From Yoonia litorea (GTDB taxonomy: Bacteria; Pseudomonadota; Alphaproteobacteria; Rhodobacterales; Rhodobacteraceae), in assembly GCF_900114675.1 (NCBI RefSeq), contig NZ_FOZM01000001.1, positions 1,178,001-1,242,000 on the forward strand: a stretch of DNA of 64,000 nucleotides. The letters are read 5' to 3'. The translations under genes and the position numbers were made by a program. This document shows positions 1 through 13,206 of this stretch, piece after piece; position 1 is the stretch's first letter; each line of letters starts with the position of its first letter. The notes beneath the pieces were generated by a model, which saw only the letters and a list, made by a program, of their open reading frames with translations, did not search any database and was not told the origin of the DNA.

Positions 1-8
1 CAACGCCA

Positions 9-833
9 GTGAAAACACGGTTCGCTCCCTCACCCACAGGACCTTTGCACCTTGGTCATGCGTTCTCGGCTCTGACAGTGTGGTCGCATGCGCAAAGCCT
101 TGGCGGTGTGGCGCTCTTGCGGATCGAAGACACCGATAGCACCCGCTGCAAACCAGAGTTTGAGGCTGCCATCTTTGACGATCTCAAGTGGCTGGGGCTG
201 AAGTGGCCTGAGCCTGTCTTGCGCCAGTCAGAACATGATGACGAGTATATCGCCGTGCTTGGCAAGCTTGCCGCGAAAGGCCTGCTTTACCCCTGTAGCT
301 GCTCCCGCAAGGACATCATTGCCGCTGGCGCGCGCCCGGGCGAGGATGGATTCGTCTATCCTGGCACCTGCCGCAAGCGCCCGCTTGGTCAACGAAAGCC
401 AGGCGATGCGATCAGATTGAATGTGGCCAAGGCGTTGTCACGTATTGATGACGAAATGCGCTACGAAGAAACAGGCGCAAAGGCGGGTCTGTATAGAGCC
501 TCAGTGAACATGTTGACCAAGCGGATTGGTGATCCGGTCCTGCAACGCAAAGAGACCGGGGACCCTGCTTATCATCTGGCTTGTGTGCATGACGACATGC
601 GACAGGAGATCACGCATGTAGTGCGCGGAACTGATCTGCAAGCCTTCACGCCCTTGCATGTCCTTTTGCAAACACTGCTCGGGTATCGCACCCCGATCTA
701 TCACCATCATGGTCTGATACTGGACGAAGACGGCAGGCGCCTTGCCAAGATTGATAAATCGAAGGCGATTTCAAAGTATCGGGCCGAAGGGTTCAGCCGC
801 TCCGACATCCGAACAATGATTGGTTTCAGGTGA
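9..833 (+). CDS. gluQRS: Glutamyl-Q tRNA(Asp) synthetase
   Basis: Attaches glutamate to the queuosine base of tRNA-Asp. The 274-residue product is a class I GluRS-like catalytic core without the C-terminal anticodon-binding domain, the normal size for this family. HLGH (residues 14-17) is the HIGH box, RRLAKIDK (243-250) sits at the KMSKS position, and C96, C98, Y117 and C121 match the zinc site. The GTG at 9 gives the expected N terminus ([13 protein letters not shown]), but only eight bases precede it and no ribosome site is visible, so a start outside the window remains possible. It is convergent with hisI, overlapping by 8 bp. Confidence 0.93.
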   Translation: MKTRFAPSPTGPLHLGHAFSALTVWSHAQSLGGVALLRIEDTDSTRCKPEFEAAIFDDLKWLGLKWPEPVLRQSEHDDEYIAVLGKLAAKGLLYPCSCSRKDIIAAGARPGEDGFVYPGTCRKRPLGQRKPGDAIRLNVAKALSRIDDEMRYEETGAKAGLYRASVNMLTKRIGDPVLQRKETGDPAYHLACVHDDMRQEITHVVRGTDLQAFTPLHVLLQTLLGYRTPIYHHHGLILDEDGRRLAKIDKSKAISKYRAEGFSRSDIRTMIGFR

Positions 834-1185
834 TGGGCTTGGCCAGTTCGACCTCTTCCCCGTTCTGTACGCTTGTGAAAAAGCAGTTTCGACGTCCGGT
901 ATGGCAGGCAGCACCAGTCTGATTGACCAGAACCAGCAGGCAATCACGGTCGCAATCAATCCGGAAGTCCACCAATTCCTGCGTGTGGCCGCTCGTCTCG
1001 CCTTTGATCCAGAACCACTGGCGGGATCGCGACCAATAGGTCACGCGGCGCGTCTCTAGTGTGCGCTGGATCGCCTCTTTATTCATCCACGCCATCATCA
1101 GCACGTCACCAGTTTCGGCGTCCTGTGCAATCGCGGGGATGAGCCCTGCGTCGTTATAGGTCAGGGTGTCGGGGTCAAATGACAT
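826..1185 (-). CDS. hisI: Phosphoribosyl-AMP cyclohydrolase
   Basis: Third step of histidine biosynthesis: opens the adenine ring of phosphoribosyl-AMP. The 119-residue protein is the stand-alone HisI form without a fused HisE pyrophosphohydrolase domain. The metal-binding DCDRD segment (D77, D79, D81) and the zinc cysteines C78, C94 and C101 are all present, as is the conserved WSRSRQ segment near residue 51. It stands alone here, tail-to-tail with gluQRS and divergent from the NifU-like gene. No other his genes lie in the window. Confidence 0.95.
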   Translation of the reverse strand: MSFDPDTLTYNDAGLIPAIAQDAETGDVLMMAWMNKEAIQRTLETRRVTYWSRSRQWFWIKGETSGHTQELVDFRIDCDRDCLLVLVNQTGAACHTGRRNCFFTSVQNGEEVELAKPIT

Positions 1186-1251
1186 GGGAAAGGCCTTTGC
1201 AAGACTGGTGCTGGGGACTATCTACGGAGGACGCAAGTAAAGGGCAACGCC

Positions 1252-1698
1252 ATGTCGGCTGAAACCGATCTGATCAAACTCTACTCTGGCCGCATTCTGG
1301 CGCTCGCGGCAGATATGCCGCGCACAACACGTCTGGAAAATCCCACAGCAACAGCCAAGAAACGCGCGCCGCTTTGCGGCTCTACTGTTACGGTAGACGT
1401 CGCTGTCACGGATGGGGTTATCACCGACTATGCTCAGGACGTGAAGGCCTGTGCCCTTGGTCAAGCTGCAGCAGCCATCGTTGGTGCAAATGTTGTGGGC
1501 CTGAGCGTTGCCGAGATCGAAGAAGGCCGTAACGCGCTTTATGCAATGCTGAAAGAGGATGGCCCTGTGCCGCCCGCACCCTTTTCCGATCTTGAGGTGT
1601 TGCAACCGGCAAAGGACTACAAGAACCGCCATGCCTCGATCATGCTGGCCTTCGATGCGACCCTTGACGCTTTGAGCGAAGCGCAGGCCGCCGGATAA
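1252..1698 (+). CDS. NifU/IscU-like iron-sulfur cluster scaffold protein
   Basis: A 148-residue single-domain protein of the IscU/NifU N-terminal fold, the type usually annotated as an iron-sulfur assembly scaffold. C42 in LCGSTVTVDV and C67 in KACALGQAAAAIVG correspond to the first two cluster-ligand cysteines of IscU. I find no cysteine at the third position, so cluster binding may differ from canonical IscU. No iscS, sufS or other cluster-assembly gene is nearby. A strong hairpin begins directly after the stop codon. Confidence 0.75.
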   Translation: MSAETDLIKLYSGRILALAADMPRTTRLENPTATAKKRAPLCGSTVTVDVAVTDGVITDYAQDVKACALGQAAAAIVGANVVGLSVAEIEEGRNALYAMLKEDGPVPPAPFSDLEVLQPAKDYKNRHASIMLAFDATLDALSEAQAAG

Positions 1699-1733
1699 AA
1701 AAACCGCCGCATCCCGGGACAAGGGAGCGGCGG
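1697..1733 (-). terminator. Rho-independent terminator, possibly bidirectional
   Basis: CCGCCGC (1704-1710) pairs with GCGGCGG (1727-1733), extended by TCCC/GGGA inside. Read on the minus strand the hairpin is followed by seven T residues (plus-strand A run 1697-1703). It would end transcription coming from the recG side and sits right behind the NifU-like stop codon. Confidence 0.8.
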
Positions 1734-1871
1734 CAGGAATGAAACGGTCAAATCCGGTCCGATATCAATCGAGGAGAGGCAAAACCCCGCGTTTGAATTG
1801 GACAGGCAGGTCACCACATCGCATTCTTGGGACAGGCAATGTGTGGGACCGGATCTGAGCCGTCAGGCAAA

Positions 1872-1994
1872 TCAAATCAACCCGGGCAAGGTCAATCCGA
1901 CAATCAGCAAAACCATCAAGGCAACAACGCCCAGAGCATCAGCGACGATCGTTTCACGCGAGCGTGTCAGGACCAGTTTAATCTCTTCTGCCAT
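1872..1994 (-). CDS. 40-residue single-span membrane protein
   Basis: A 40-residue ORF starting MAEEIKLVLTRSRETIVADA and ending in one hydrophobic segment (about residues 20-39, rich in V, L and I). The start at 1994 is chosen because AAGGA lies eight to nine bases before it; a longer reading to 2081 has no such site. It is close behind recG on the same strand and ahead of the terminator at 1697-1733. The size and single transmembrane helix suggest a small inner-membrane protein. I do not recognise a named family and cannot assign a function. Confidence 0.6.
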   Translation of the reverse strand: MAEEIKLVLTRSRETIVADALGVVALMVLLIVGLTLPGLI

Positions 1995-2097
1995 GGCTGT
2001 GTTCCTTGAATGTTCTGTTGCCACTTTGTTCTCATAACCTACCGTCAGTGTAAAGAACTTTTTAAGAACATTCGTGAACATTCCGCGCAGTTTGGGG

Positions 2098-6338
<4,241 letters not shown>

Positions 6339-6449
6339 TCATGCAAGTGTTCTGCATGGCTATAATTAGGGGGACCGACGATCAGCGTCCAGCGATCATC
6401 GGCCGTCTTGTTGTTTTCACACCCTGTCCGTCGGGCGCATGGACGACGC

Positions 6450-7163
6450 CTAGGCGCCGATCGCAAGTGGTTGGTGTTGGGCGACAGGTTCAGGGTCGCG
6501 CAAGACATAGCCGCGCCCCCAGACAGTCTCGATGTAATTTGCGCCTGCGGTCGCTTCGCTGAGTTTCTTACGCAGCTTGCAGATGAAGACGTCAATGATC
6601 TTCAATTCCGGTTCATCCATGCCGCCGTAAAGATGATTGAGGAACATTTCCTTTGTCAGTGTAGTCCCCTTGCGCAGCGAAAGCAGCTCAAGCATTTGGT
6701 ATTCCTTGCCGGTCAGGTGAACGGTGTTGCCTTCCACATCGACGGTTTTCGCGTCCAGATTGACGGCGATCTGACCGGTTTTGATGATGGATTGTGCATG
6801 CCCCTTGGACCGCCGGATGATTGCATGAATCCGCGCGACCAGTTCTTCACGGTGGAACGGTTTGGTCAGGTAATCGTCTGCACCGAAGCCAAACCCTTTG
6901 ATCTTGCTTTCGGTATCGTCGTCGCCGGACAGGATCAGGATCGGCGTTTCGATCTTGCTCAAACGCAGTTGCCGTAACACTTCATGCCCGGTCATGTCGG
7001 GCAAATTGATATCGAGCAAGATGATGTCGTAGTCATATAACTTTGCCAGATCGATGCCCTCTTCACCAAGATCGGTGGCATAAACATTCAGGTTGGCATG
7101 GGTCAGCATCAATTCGATGCTTTTCGAGGTCGTTGGATCGTCTTCTACTAGCAAAACGCGCAT
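6450..7163 (-). CDS. ctrA: Cell-cycle response regulator CtrA
   Basis: Master response regulator of alphaproteobacteria; in Rhodobacteraceae it controls motility and related functions. The 237-residue product has an N-terminal receiver domain with phospho-acceptor D51 ([13 protein letters not shown]) and a C-terminal OmpR-type winged helix ending in the conserved [14 protein letters not shown] stretch. Phosphate normally reaches it from CckA through ChpT, whose gene is at 23841 in this window. sciP, encoding its antagonist, lies just upstream on the same strand. Two TTAA-N7-TTAA-like sites (7194-7208, 7213-7227) lie before the start, suggesting autoregulation. An imperfect inverted repeat (6375-6402) follows the gene but lacks a T run. 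Confidence 0.97.
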   Translation of the reverse strand: MRVLLVEDDPTTSKSIELMLTHANLNVYATDLGEEGIDLAKLYDYDIILLDINLPDMTGHEVLRQLRLSKIETPILILSGDDDTESKIKGFGFGADDYLTKPFHREELVARIHAIIRRSKGHAQSIIKTGQIAVNLDAKTVDVEGNTVHLTGKEYQMLELLSLRKGTTLTKEMFLNHLYGGMDEPELKIIDVFICKLRKKLSEATAGANYIETVWGRGYVLRDPEPVAQHQPLAIGA

Positions 7164-7193
7164 GCGAGCTCTCCACTCCGGTATGTGATAATC

Positions 7194-7227
7194 CTAACTA
7201 ACCGCTAAAAGTTTAACCACACGTTAC
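7194..7227. promoter_or_regulatory. Two degenerate CtrA-box candidates upstream of ctrA
   Basis: TTAA-N7-TTAC at 7213-7227 differs from the CtrA consensus TTAA-N7-TTAA at one base. CTAA-N7-CTAA at 7194-7208 differs at one base per half. Both lie 30-65 bases before the ctrA start. Inferred to mediate autoregulation; not tested. Confidence 0.4.
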
Positions 7228-7255
7228 CATACGCATCGTAAATTCCATATACCCG

Positions 7256-7534
7256 TTAGGGTTGTCTAAACTTTTGCAGTGCTGTCGCCTTGAGTGCCGC
7301 TTCGCCATGCATGGTGATGGCTGTTTCCCATTCAGAGAATTCTTCATCAGAGAGAGCGTAGCGTTCCAATGCAGATGATCTGGTAATGAGGCCATAGGCA
7401 ACTGCACGAACGACCGCAGCCTTGCGAGACGCCACCCAGCGTGTTGTACCCTTATCGGGCAGATCAGCCCGCGTCATGATGGTGCCGTCGGGCAATGTGA
7501 CCGAGCGTGGTCCTGAGACCTTGCGAAGATACAT
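7256..7534 (-). CDS. sciP: CtrA inhibitor SciP (DUF1153)
   Basis: Small helix-turn-helix protein that, in Caulobacter, binds CtrA at promoters and blocks transcription activation. The 92-residue product starts MYLRKVSGPRSVTLPDG and contains the family signature TRADLP..RWV.RRKAAVV-like segment (TTRWVASRKAAVVRAVAYG) and ALERYALSDEEFSEW. I place the start at 7534, where AGAGG precedes the ATG by seven bases; a longer reading from 7579 has no support. It lies directly upstream of ctrA with a 92-base gap, so regulator and antagonist are neighbours. The divergent mnmA starts 125 bases away. Confidence 0.92.
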   Translation of the reverse strand: MYLRKVSGPRSVTLPDGTIMTRADLPDKGTTRWVASRKAAVVRAVAYGLITRSSALERYALSDEEFSEWETAITMHGEAALKATALQKFRQP

Positions 7535-7659
7535 AACCAACCTCTTCTTTTCATGTCGCTGACAGGTTATGCAGCGCAAGCCTTAAGGTCGGGTAACGCC
7601 TCGTCTTGAGAGTGTGTCGCATTTTCCTATATTTCGACCAAACCCCAAAGGATATCGAG

Positions 7660-8799
7660 ATGCCGCTGGAATCGCCTCTGAACTCATTGGGCTTTGCAAA
7701 AGCCCCCGCCGAGACACGTGTCGTCGTCGCCATGTCCGGTGGTGTCGACAGCTCTGTCGTTGCAGCAATGCTGGCAGATGAAGGATATGACGTCGTCGGT
7801 GTCACACTCCAGCTTTACGATCACGGGGCGGCACTGGCCAAGAAAGGAGCCTGTTGCGCTGGCCGTGATATTCACGACGCCCGCCGTGTTGCCGAAGAAA
7901 AAGGGTTTCCACACTACGTTCTGGATTATGAAAACACGTTCCGCGAAGCCGTGATGGACGAGTTCGCCGACAGCTATCTGGGCGGCGCGACGCCGGTGCC
8001 CTGCATCCGCTGCAACGAACGGGTGAAGTTCAAGGATTTGTTGGAAACAGCCAAGGACCTCGATGCCGACTGTATGGCCACAGGTCACTACATCCAGCGC
8101 AAGATGGGTCTGGAGGGTGCAGAGCTACACGTCGCGGCTGATCCAACAAAGGACCAAAGCTATTTTCTGTTCTCGACCACGCAAGAGCAGCTCGATTATC
8201 TGCGTTTCCCGCTGGGACATCACAAATCCAAAGAGGAAACGCGCGCCCTGGCGGCCAAATACGGACTGAGTGTTGCCGACAAACCTGACAGCCAGGATAT
8301 CTGCTTTGTCCCCAACGGCGATTACGCGGCCGTCATCGAAAAACTGCGCCCAGGTGCGGCCGAACCGGGCGAGATTGTCGATGTCGATGGGCACGTCCTT
8401 GGCACGCATAAGGGCGTCATTCATTACACGATCGGTCAACGGCGCGGGTTGGGGATCGGTGGTCTTGCGGACCCGCTTTACGTGGTCAAACTCGATGTGG
8501 ACAACAAACAGGTTGTCGTCGGACCCAAAGAGATGCTTGCCACCCGCCGCGTGCCGGTGCGAGAGATCAACTGGATCGGTGAAGGCAATCTGATGGACAA
8601 AGCCGAGCATCACATTGCCGTGCGTGTCCGGTCCACCCGCCCGCCGACCGATGCAATCCTGCGGCCGATGTCGGAAACAGAAGCCGAGGTGGAATTGCTG
8701 GTCGCCGAACAGGGTGTGTCACCGGGACAAGCCTGTGTTTTCTATGATCCTGATAGCACGCGCGTGCTCGGTGGTGGATGGATTTGGCGCGGCAACTAG
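7660..8799 (+). CDS. mnmA: tRNA-specific 2-thiouridylase MnmA
   Basis: Thiolates U34 of tRNA-Lys, -Glu and -Gln. The 379-residue protein shows the ATP pyrophosphatase loop SGGVDSS (26-32), the catalytic cysteine C115 in [10 protein letters not shown], and the second cysteine C215 in [10 protein letters not shown], followed by the central and C-terminal beta-barrel domains ([10 protein letters not shown] region onward). I choose the ATG at 7660, eight bases after AAGG, over an upstream in-frame ATG at 7606. Divergent from sciP and followed by no co-directional gene until 8946. Confidence 0.95.
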   Translation: MPLESPLNSLGFAKAPAETRVVVAMSGGVDSSVVAAMLADEGYDVVGVTLQLYDHGAALAKKGACCAGRDIHDARRVAEEKGFPHYVLDYENTFREAVMDEFADSYLGGATPVPCIRCNERVKFKDLLETAKDLDADCMATGHYIQRKMGLEGAELHVAADPTKDQSYFLFSTTQEQLDYLRFPLGHHKSKEETRALAAKYGLSVADKPDSQDICFVPNGDYAAVIEKLRPGAAEPGEIVDVDGHVLGTHKGVIHYTIGQRRGLGIGGLADPLYVVKLDVDNKQVVVGPKEMLATRRVPVREINWIGEGNLMDKAEHHIAVRVRSTRPPTDAILRPMSETEAEVELLVAEQGVSPGQACVFYDPDSTRVLGGGWIWRGN

Positions 8800-8945
8800 A
8801 GGCTCTGGCAGAGCTGTTTCGCGGCTGACCGCCTTGTAACAAACGGTTTGCAACATCGCCTCACATGTCTGTGTCAGCACTAGCTTTGCGCATCTGAATG
8901 GTCCCATCTAATTCGCAAGAGACGCAATCTTGTGGAGGATTTCCC

Positions 8946-9404
8946 ATGACACTGACCCGCCGCCATTTGCTTGGGCTTGCTTTGACAGCACCCGTCGCAG
9001 GCATCATCGCGACGCGCTCAATGGCGCAGACCGCGCAAATCTATACCGAAGGTGGTATCGCCATCGATGGATCTGATACGGTTGCCTATTTTGATGGCAA
9101 TGGCCCTGTCGCCGGTGACCCCAGCATCACCACCGACTACATGGGGGCCACATGGCAGTTCGCGTCGGAGGAAAACCGCGCGAAATTCGAGGCCGACCCG
9201 ATGGCCTACGCACCCCAATACGGCGGGTATTGTGCTTACGCTGTCAGTCAGGGCTACACCGCCTCAACGGTGCCTGAGGCCTGGAGCATCGTTGACGGGA
9301 AACTCTACCTCAACTTTTCAACCGGCGTCCGTCGCCGTTGGGAGCGCGACATTCCCGGACATATCGCAGCCGCGAATGCCAACTGGCCTGCGGTTCTGGG
9401 TTAA
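8946..9404 (+). CDS. Tat-exported YHS domain protein
   Basis: A 152-residue protein whose N terminus (TRRHLLGLALTAPVAG) is a twin-arginine signal peptide, with probable cleavage after about residue 27 (SMAQ). The mature part is a YHS-type domain: it keeps DTVAYFDGNGPV, the aromatic core, and the cysteine of YGGYCAYAV. YHS proteins are small metal-associated or sensor domains; the exact role here is unknown. The start is set by GGAGG eight bases upstream; an earlier in-frame ATG at 8898 would disrupt the signal peptide. Confidence 0.8.
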   Translation: MTLTRRHLLGLALTAPVAGIIATRSMAQTAQIYTEGGIAIDGSDTVAYFDGNGPVAGDPSITTDYMGATWQFASEENRAKFEADPMAYAPQYGGYCAYAVSQGYTASTVPEAWSIVDGKLYLNFSTGVRRRWERDIPGHIAAANANWPAVLG

Positions 9405-9467
9405 GTTCGAGGTTGCATCGCGGTCTTTGCTGACGTCAGATCGCTCTGTTGTGGCAGGGTGATTTTG

Positions 9468-10148
9468 ATGGATGCATTCGGAGAAGAAATCTGGTTGATT
9501 GACGGCGGATCGGTCATGTCCTACGGGTTTGAATATCCGACCCGCTCAGCCATCTTCCGCTTGTCTGACGGCAGTTTGGTTGTCTGGTCGCCGGTCGGTC
9601 TGACAGAGGCGATCCGCACTGGGGTCGCCACACTTGGCACTGTCGCCTATTTGATCGCGCCAAACACGCTGCACCATCTGGCAATAGCAGACTGGTCAGC
9701 AGCGTTTCCCGACGCGGCCATCTGGGCACCACGTGCGCTTGCCAGCAAACGCCCTGACCTCACATTCGCGGGGTTCCTCGATAATGGCGCACCGGCGTCT
9801 TGGGGTGGCGAGTTGGATTATCACATCGTCCCGCACAAGATCACGACAGAAGCCGTCTTCTTTCACAGACCGTCCAAAACGGTACTTTTCACGGACCTGA
9901 TCCAGCAATTTCCGCCAGGGTTCCACAAAGGATGGCAAGGCATCGTAGCGCGTTTGGACCTGATGACAGGGGACCGCCCGAATGTTCCGCGCAAGTTCCG
10001 GCTCGGCTTCGGGAGCAAACCCAAGGCACGTGCGCTGGTGAAACCAATTCTGGACTGGCCCGCAGACAAAGTCGTGATGGCGCATGGCGCACCTGTCACC
10101 TCCAATGGGCAGGCACAACTGCGCCAAACCTTTGACTGGCTGTTCTAG
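9468..10148 (+). CDS. DUF4336 family protein (metallo-hydrolase-like fold)
   Basis: A 226-residue cytoplasmic protein resembling DUF4336 proteins, which share the metallo-beta-lactamase overall fold. Visible landmarks are the internal APNTLHHLAIADW segment, WAP, and a C-terminal VVMAHGAPV. The canonical HxHxDH zinc motif is absent, so hydrolase activity should not be assumed. I prefer the ATG at 9468, with AGGG about nine bases upstream, to the GTG at 9459. It is followed 57 bases later by the P-loop gene on the same strand. Function unknown. Confidence 0.7.
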   Translation: MDAFGEEIWLIDGGSVMSYGFEYPTRSAIFRLSDGSLVVWSPVGLTEAIRTGVATLGTVAYLIAPNTLHHLAIADWSAAFPDAAIWAPRALASKRPDLTFAGFLDNGAPASWGGELDYHIVPHKITTEAVFFHRPSKTVLFTDLIQQFPPGFHKGWQGIVARLDLMTGDRPNVPRKFRLGFGSKPKARALVKPILDWPADKVVMAHGAPVTSNGQAQLRQTFDWLF

Positions 10149-10205
10149 CCTGACGGCGTCAGAAAACACTGGAAGAAGGCAAGGCTAAAGGTTACGCAAA
10201 GCGCC

Positions 10206-11069
10206 ATGATTTACGCTTCTGCATCTGAATGGCGCAACGCCCCGCAAAAACGCGTCCTGCTTTTTGCGATGTCAGGATTGGGAAAGACCTATCTTTCGAC
10301 CATGCTGCGCGGGACAGGTGACTGGTTTCATTATTCGATCGATTATCGGATCGGAACCCGCTACATGGGCGAAAAGATCGCTGACAACGCAAAACGCGAA
10401 GCGATGAAAGTGCCCTTCCTGCGCGATTTGTTACGCTCCAACTCGATCTATATCGGATCGAACATCTCGTTTGATGATCTCAAACCGATGTCATCCTATC
10501 TCGGCAAACCTGGTGATGCCTCAAAAGGCGGGTTGCCTTGGGACGAATACACACGCCGTCAGGACGAGTTTCAGGCGGCTGAGGTGTCTGCCTTGCTTGA
10601 CACAGGCTATTTCATCGACCGCTCGGTTGATCTTTACCAGTATCCGCATTTCGTCTGTGACACCGGCGGGTCGATTTGTGAATGGGTCGATGCCGACAAT
10701 CCCGACGATCCGATCCTGACAAACCTTGCCGCGCGCACTTTGATGGTCTGGATCAAAGGAACCGAGGCACATACCGCCGAACTGATCCGCCGGTTCGACA
10801 AAGAGCCGAAACCGATGTCATATGATCCTGCATTCCTATTGCAGACATGGCAGGCCTATCTGGCGGAATTCGACGTCGCACCTGAGAAAGTTGATCCGGA
10901 TGATTTCATCCGCTGGGCCTTTGCCAAAGCCTTGGCTCACCGCCAGCCGCGGTATCAGGCCATGGCTGAGAAATGGGGCCTGACGGTCGAGCAACAGGCA
11001 GTCGAACAGGTCAAGGATACGGAGGGCTTTGTCAGCATGATCGCTGACGCTCTTGAGATGCGCGGGTAG
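10206..11069 (+). CDS. P-loop ATPase/kinase-like protein of unknown function
   Basis: A 287-residue soluble protein with a Walker A-like loop AMSGLGKT (21-28) right after a beta strand (RVLLF), as in small-molecule kinases or AAA-type NTPases. I see no convincing Walker B or known kinase lid. The middle contains FVCDTGGSICEWVD and the C-terminal half is helical with many charged residues. I do not recognise a named family. It lies between the DUF4336 gene and metA, with 36 bases before metA, so it may be in the same transcript. Confidence 0.6.
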   Translation: MIYASASEWRNAPQKRVLLFAMSGLGKTYLSTMLRGTGDWFHYSIDYRIGTRYMGEKIADNAKREAMKVPFLRDLLRSNSIYIGSNISFDDLKPMSSYLGKPGDASKGGLPWDEYTRRQDEFQAAEVSALLDTGYFIDRSVDLYQYPHFVCDTGGSICEWVDADNPDDPILTNLAARTLMVWIKGTEAHTAELIRRFDKEPKPMSYDPAFLLQTWQAYLAEFDVAPEKVDPDDFIRWAFAKALAHRQPRYQAMAEKWGLTVEQQAVEQVKDTEGFVSMIADALEMRG

Positions 11070-11105
11070 CCGCCCTATCTCTGCCCTCCAATCAGGATCA
11101 TTCCC

Positions 11106-12023
11106 ATGCCGATCAAACTGCCTTCCGCCCTGCCCGCCTATAACGTCCTTTCACAAGAAGGCGTTATGGTTCTCGACGAAGCGACCGCCTCGCGTCAGGA
11201 TATCCGCCCTTTGCGGATTGCCCTGCTGAACCTGATGCCAAAGAAGATCCAGACAGAGAACCAGTTCGCGCGTCTGATCGGGGCCACGCCTTTGCAGATC
11301 GAGCTTTCGCTGATCCGCATGACCGAACATCAGACCAAGAACACCGCCGCCGAACATATGGAGGAATTCTATCGCCCCTTCAGCGATGTTCACGATGAAA
11401 AGTTCGACGGTCTCATCATCACCGGTGCACCCATCGAGCATCTCCCGTTTGAAGAGGTGACCTATTGGGATGAGCTGACGCAGGTCTTTGACTGGACACA
11501 GACCAATGTGCATTCGACCTTCGGCGTGTGCTGGGGCGGTATGGCGATGATCAACTATTTTCACGGCGTGAAGAAGCACATGCTGGATCACAAGGCCTTC
11601 GGCTGCTTCCGCCACCAGAACACAGCGCCTGCATCACCTTATCTGCGCGGCTTCTCTGATGACTGTGTCATTCCTGTCAGCCGCTGGACCGAGATGCGTC
11701 AGGATGAAATTGATGCAGCGGACGGGCTGAAGACGCTCATCACCAGCGAAGACGCCGGCCCCTGTCTGGTTGAGGATCAGGCACATCGCGCGCTCTATAT
11801 CTTCAACCACTTCGAATATGACAGTGGCACCCTGAAGCAGGAATATGATCGTGATATTGCCAACGGCACGCCCATCAACGTGCCGATGAACTATTATCCT
11901 GACGATGACCCGACGAAAGTCCCCCAGAATAGGTGGAGAAGCCACGCGCATCTCCTATATGGAAACTGGATCAACGAAATTTACCAGACCACCTATTTTG
12001 ATATGGACCTGATTGGCACTTAA
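11106..12023 (+). CDS. metA: Homoserine O-acyltransferase MetA, predicted acetyl-CoA type
   Basis: Acylates homoserine as the committed step toward methionine. The 305-residue product is a full-length MetA (class I amidotransferase-like fold) with nucleophile C142 (GVCWGG), H235 and E237 (NHFEYD). Residue 111, which separates succinyl- from acetyl-CoA users in this family (glycine versus glutamate), is glutamate here ([10 protein letters not shown]). I therefore predict homoserine O-acetyltransferase activity despite the common name succinyltransferase. No SAM riboswitch is seen in the 36 bases upstream. Its stop overlaps the next gene's TTG start. Confidence 0.93.
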   Translation: MPIKLPSALPAYNVLSQEGVMVLDEATASRQDIRPLRIALLNLMPKKIQTENQFARLIGATPLQIELSLIRMTEHQTKNTAAEHMEEFYRPFSDVHDEKFDGLIITGAPIEHLPFEEVTYWDELTQVFDWTQTNVHSTFGVCWGGMAMINYFHGVKKHMLDHKAFGCFRHQNTAPASPYLRGFSDDCVIPVSRWTEMRQDEIDAADGLKTLITSEDAGPCLVEDQAHRALYIFNHFEYDSGTLKQEYDRDIANGTPINVPMNYYPDDDPTKVPQNRWRSHAHLLYGNWINEIYQTTYFDMDLIGT

Positions 12024-13005
12024 AGCACTGACATATACAGCCATCGCGATCGGCATCGGCGCGGCCCTGACAGCCGCCGTTGCCGGATATCGCGCCTCTG
12101 CGGCAGAGCAGGAATATCCTGCGCTTGGCAAGACCGTCGAGGTTGACGGTGTGCCTGTGCATTACGTGCAAGAAGGCTCTGGCCCACATGTGGTTCTGCT
12201 GCATGGTGCAGGTGGCAATGTCCGCGACTTTACCTTCGACCTGATGGGGCGCCTGACGGACCGGTATACCGTCACGGCCTTCGATAGGCCCGGCCTTGGC
12301 TATACAGGCCGTGTGCCTGAGGTACCAAAGGGACTTCTTGAGACGGCGGGTGACGCGCCAATCAATCAGGCCAAACTACTCCGCGACGCGGCAGAGGCGA
12401 TTGGCATCACTGACCCGATCCTTGTGGGGCATAGTTTCGGCGGGATCGTGTCGCTGGCGTGGGCGATTGCAGCATTGGACAGTGAAAGCCCCGCCAATCC
12501 GGCGGCCATCGTGTCTCTCGCAGGTGTCGCGATGCCTTGGCCGGGTGATCTTGGTGCCTACTACACTGTCAACGGCAGCCTCATTGGCGGCGCGACAACG
12601 ATTCCGATCATATCCGCCTACACGCCACAATCCATCGTCGAGGACCGGATAGAAGGCACATTTGCGCCTCAGACCGCCCCTGAAGGCTACGGCCATTACA
12701 TAGGTGCGGGTTTGACGCTCCGCCCTGAAAGTATGCGGGCGAATATCCGTCAGGTGAATACGCTGCGCCCCCATGTCGTCGAAATGGAGAAGCGCTACCC
12801 TGAACTGACATTGCCCATCGAGATCATCCATGGGCTTGAGGATACGACGGTACCAATCGAAATCCATTCCGAGCGCATTGCCGAGATTATCCCGCAGGTC
12901 AATCTGATCCGGCTCGAAGGGGTTGGACACATGCCGCATCACGCTGACCCCGCTGAAACCATCGCGGCCATTGACCGCGCAGCAGAACGCGCAGCGATCA
13001 ATTGA
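12013..13005 (+). CDS. Alpha/beta hydrolase with N-terminal signal anchor
   Basis: A 330-residue protein with a hydrophobic N-terminal segment (about residues 8-27), so probably exported or membrane-anchored. The hydrolase fold shows the oxyanion-loop motif [12 protein letters not shown], the nucleophile elbow GHSFGG (S141), an acidic residue in GLEDTTVP and the catalytic histidine in GVGHMPHH. Substrate cannot be predicted. The reading frame opens at TTG 12013, inside the last codons of metA; this start is unusual but retains the N-terminal hydrophobic segment. Overlap with metA implies co-transcription. Confidence 0.8.
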   Translation: MALKALTYTAIAIGIGAALTAAVAGYRASAAEQEYPALGKTVEVDGVPVHYVQEGSGPHVVLLHGAGGNVRDFTFDLMGRLTDRYTVTAFDRPGLGYTGRVPEVPKGLLETAGDAPINQAKLLRDAAEAIGITDPILVGHSFGGIVSLAWAIAALDSESPANPAAIVSLAGVAMPWPGDLGAYYTVNGSLIGGATTIPIISAYTPQSIVEDRIEGTFAPQTAPEGYGHYIGAGLTLRPESMRANIRQVNTLRPHVVEMEKRYPELTLPIEIIHGLEDTTVPIEIHSERIAEIIPQVNLIRLEGVGHMPHHADPAETIAAIDRAAERAAIN

Positions 13006-13206
13006 TAGGTTCGCCCATGTCGGACCCACTCCGGAGCTCTGACGTAAAGGCAGGAAATCATTCCTACGGGTTTTCAACTGTCAATAAGGCACTCCTGTCA
13101 GGCTGACATCAGGTAACATGCTGTCTTGCTGCCTGATCCTGTCCCATTGAATTGCGCTTTCAGTCCTTTCCCCCCATATATAACAGACCGGTTTGGGAGA
13201 GTTTTC

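Noticed and set aside
1222..1722. 166-codon minus-strand open frame
   Set aside because: Antisense to the NifU-like gene and overlapping the terminator; no recognised domain.
6375..6402. Inverted repeat downstream of ctrA as terminator
   Set aside because: The stem has a mismatch or wobble, and no T run follows on the minus strand.
7583..7597. CtrA box between sciP and mnmA (TTAA...TAAC)
   Set aside because: The second half-site is out of register and spacing does not fit TTAA-N7-TTAA on either strand.
11070..11105. SAM riboswitch before metA
   Set aside because: Only 36 bases separate metA from the P-loop gene and no SAM-II-like pattern is present.
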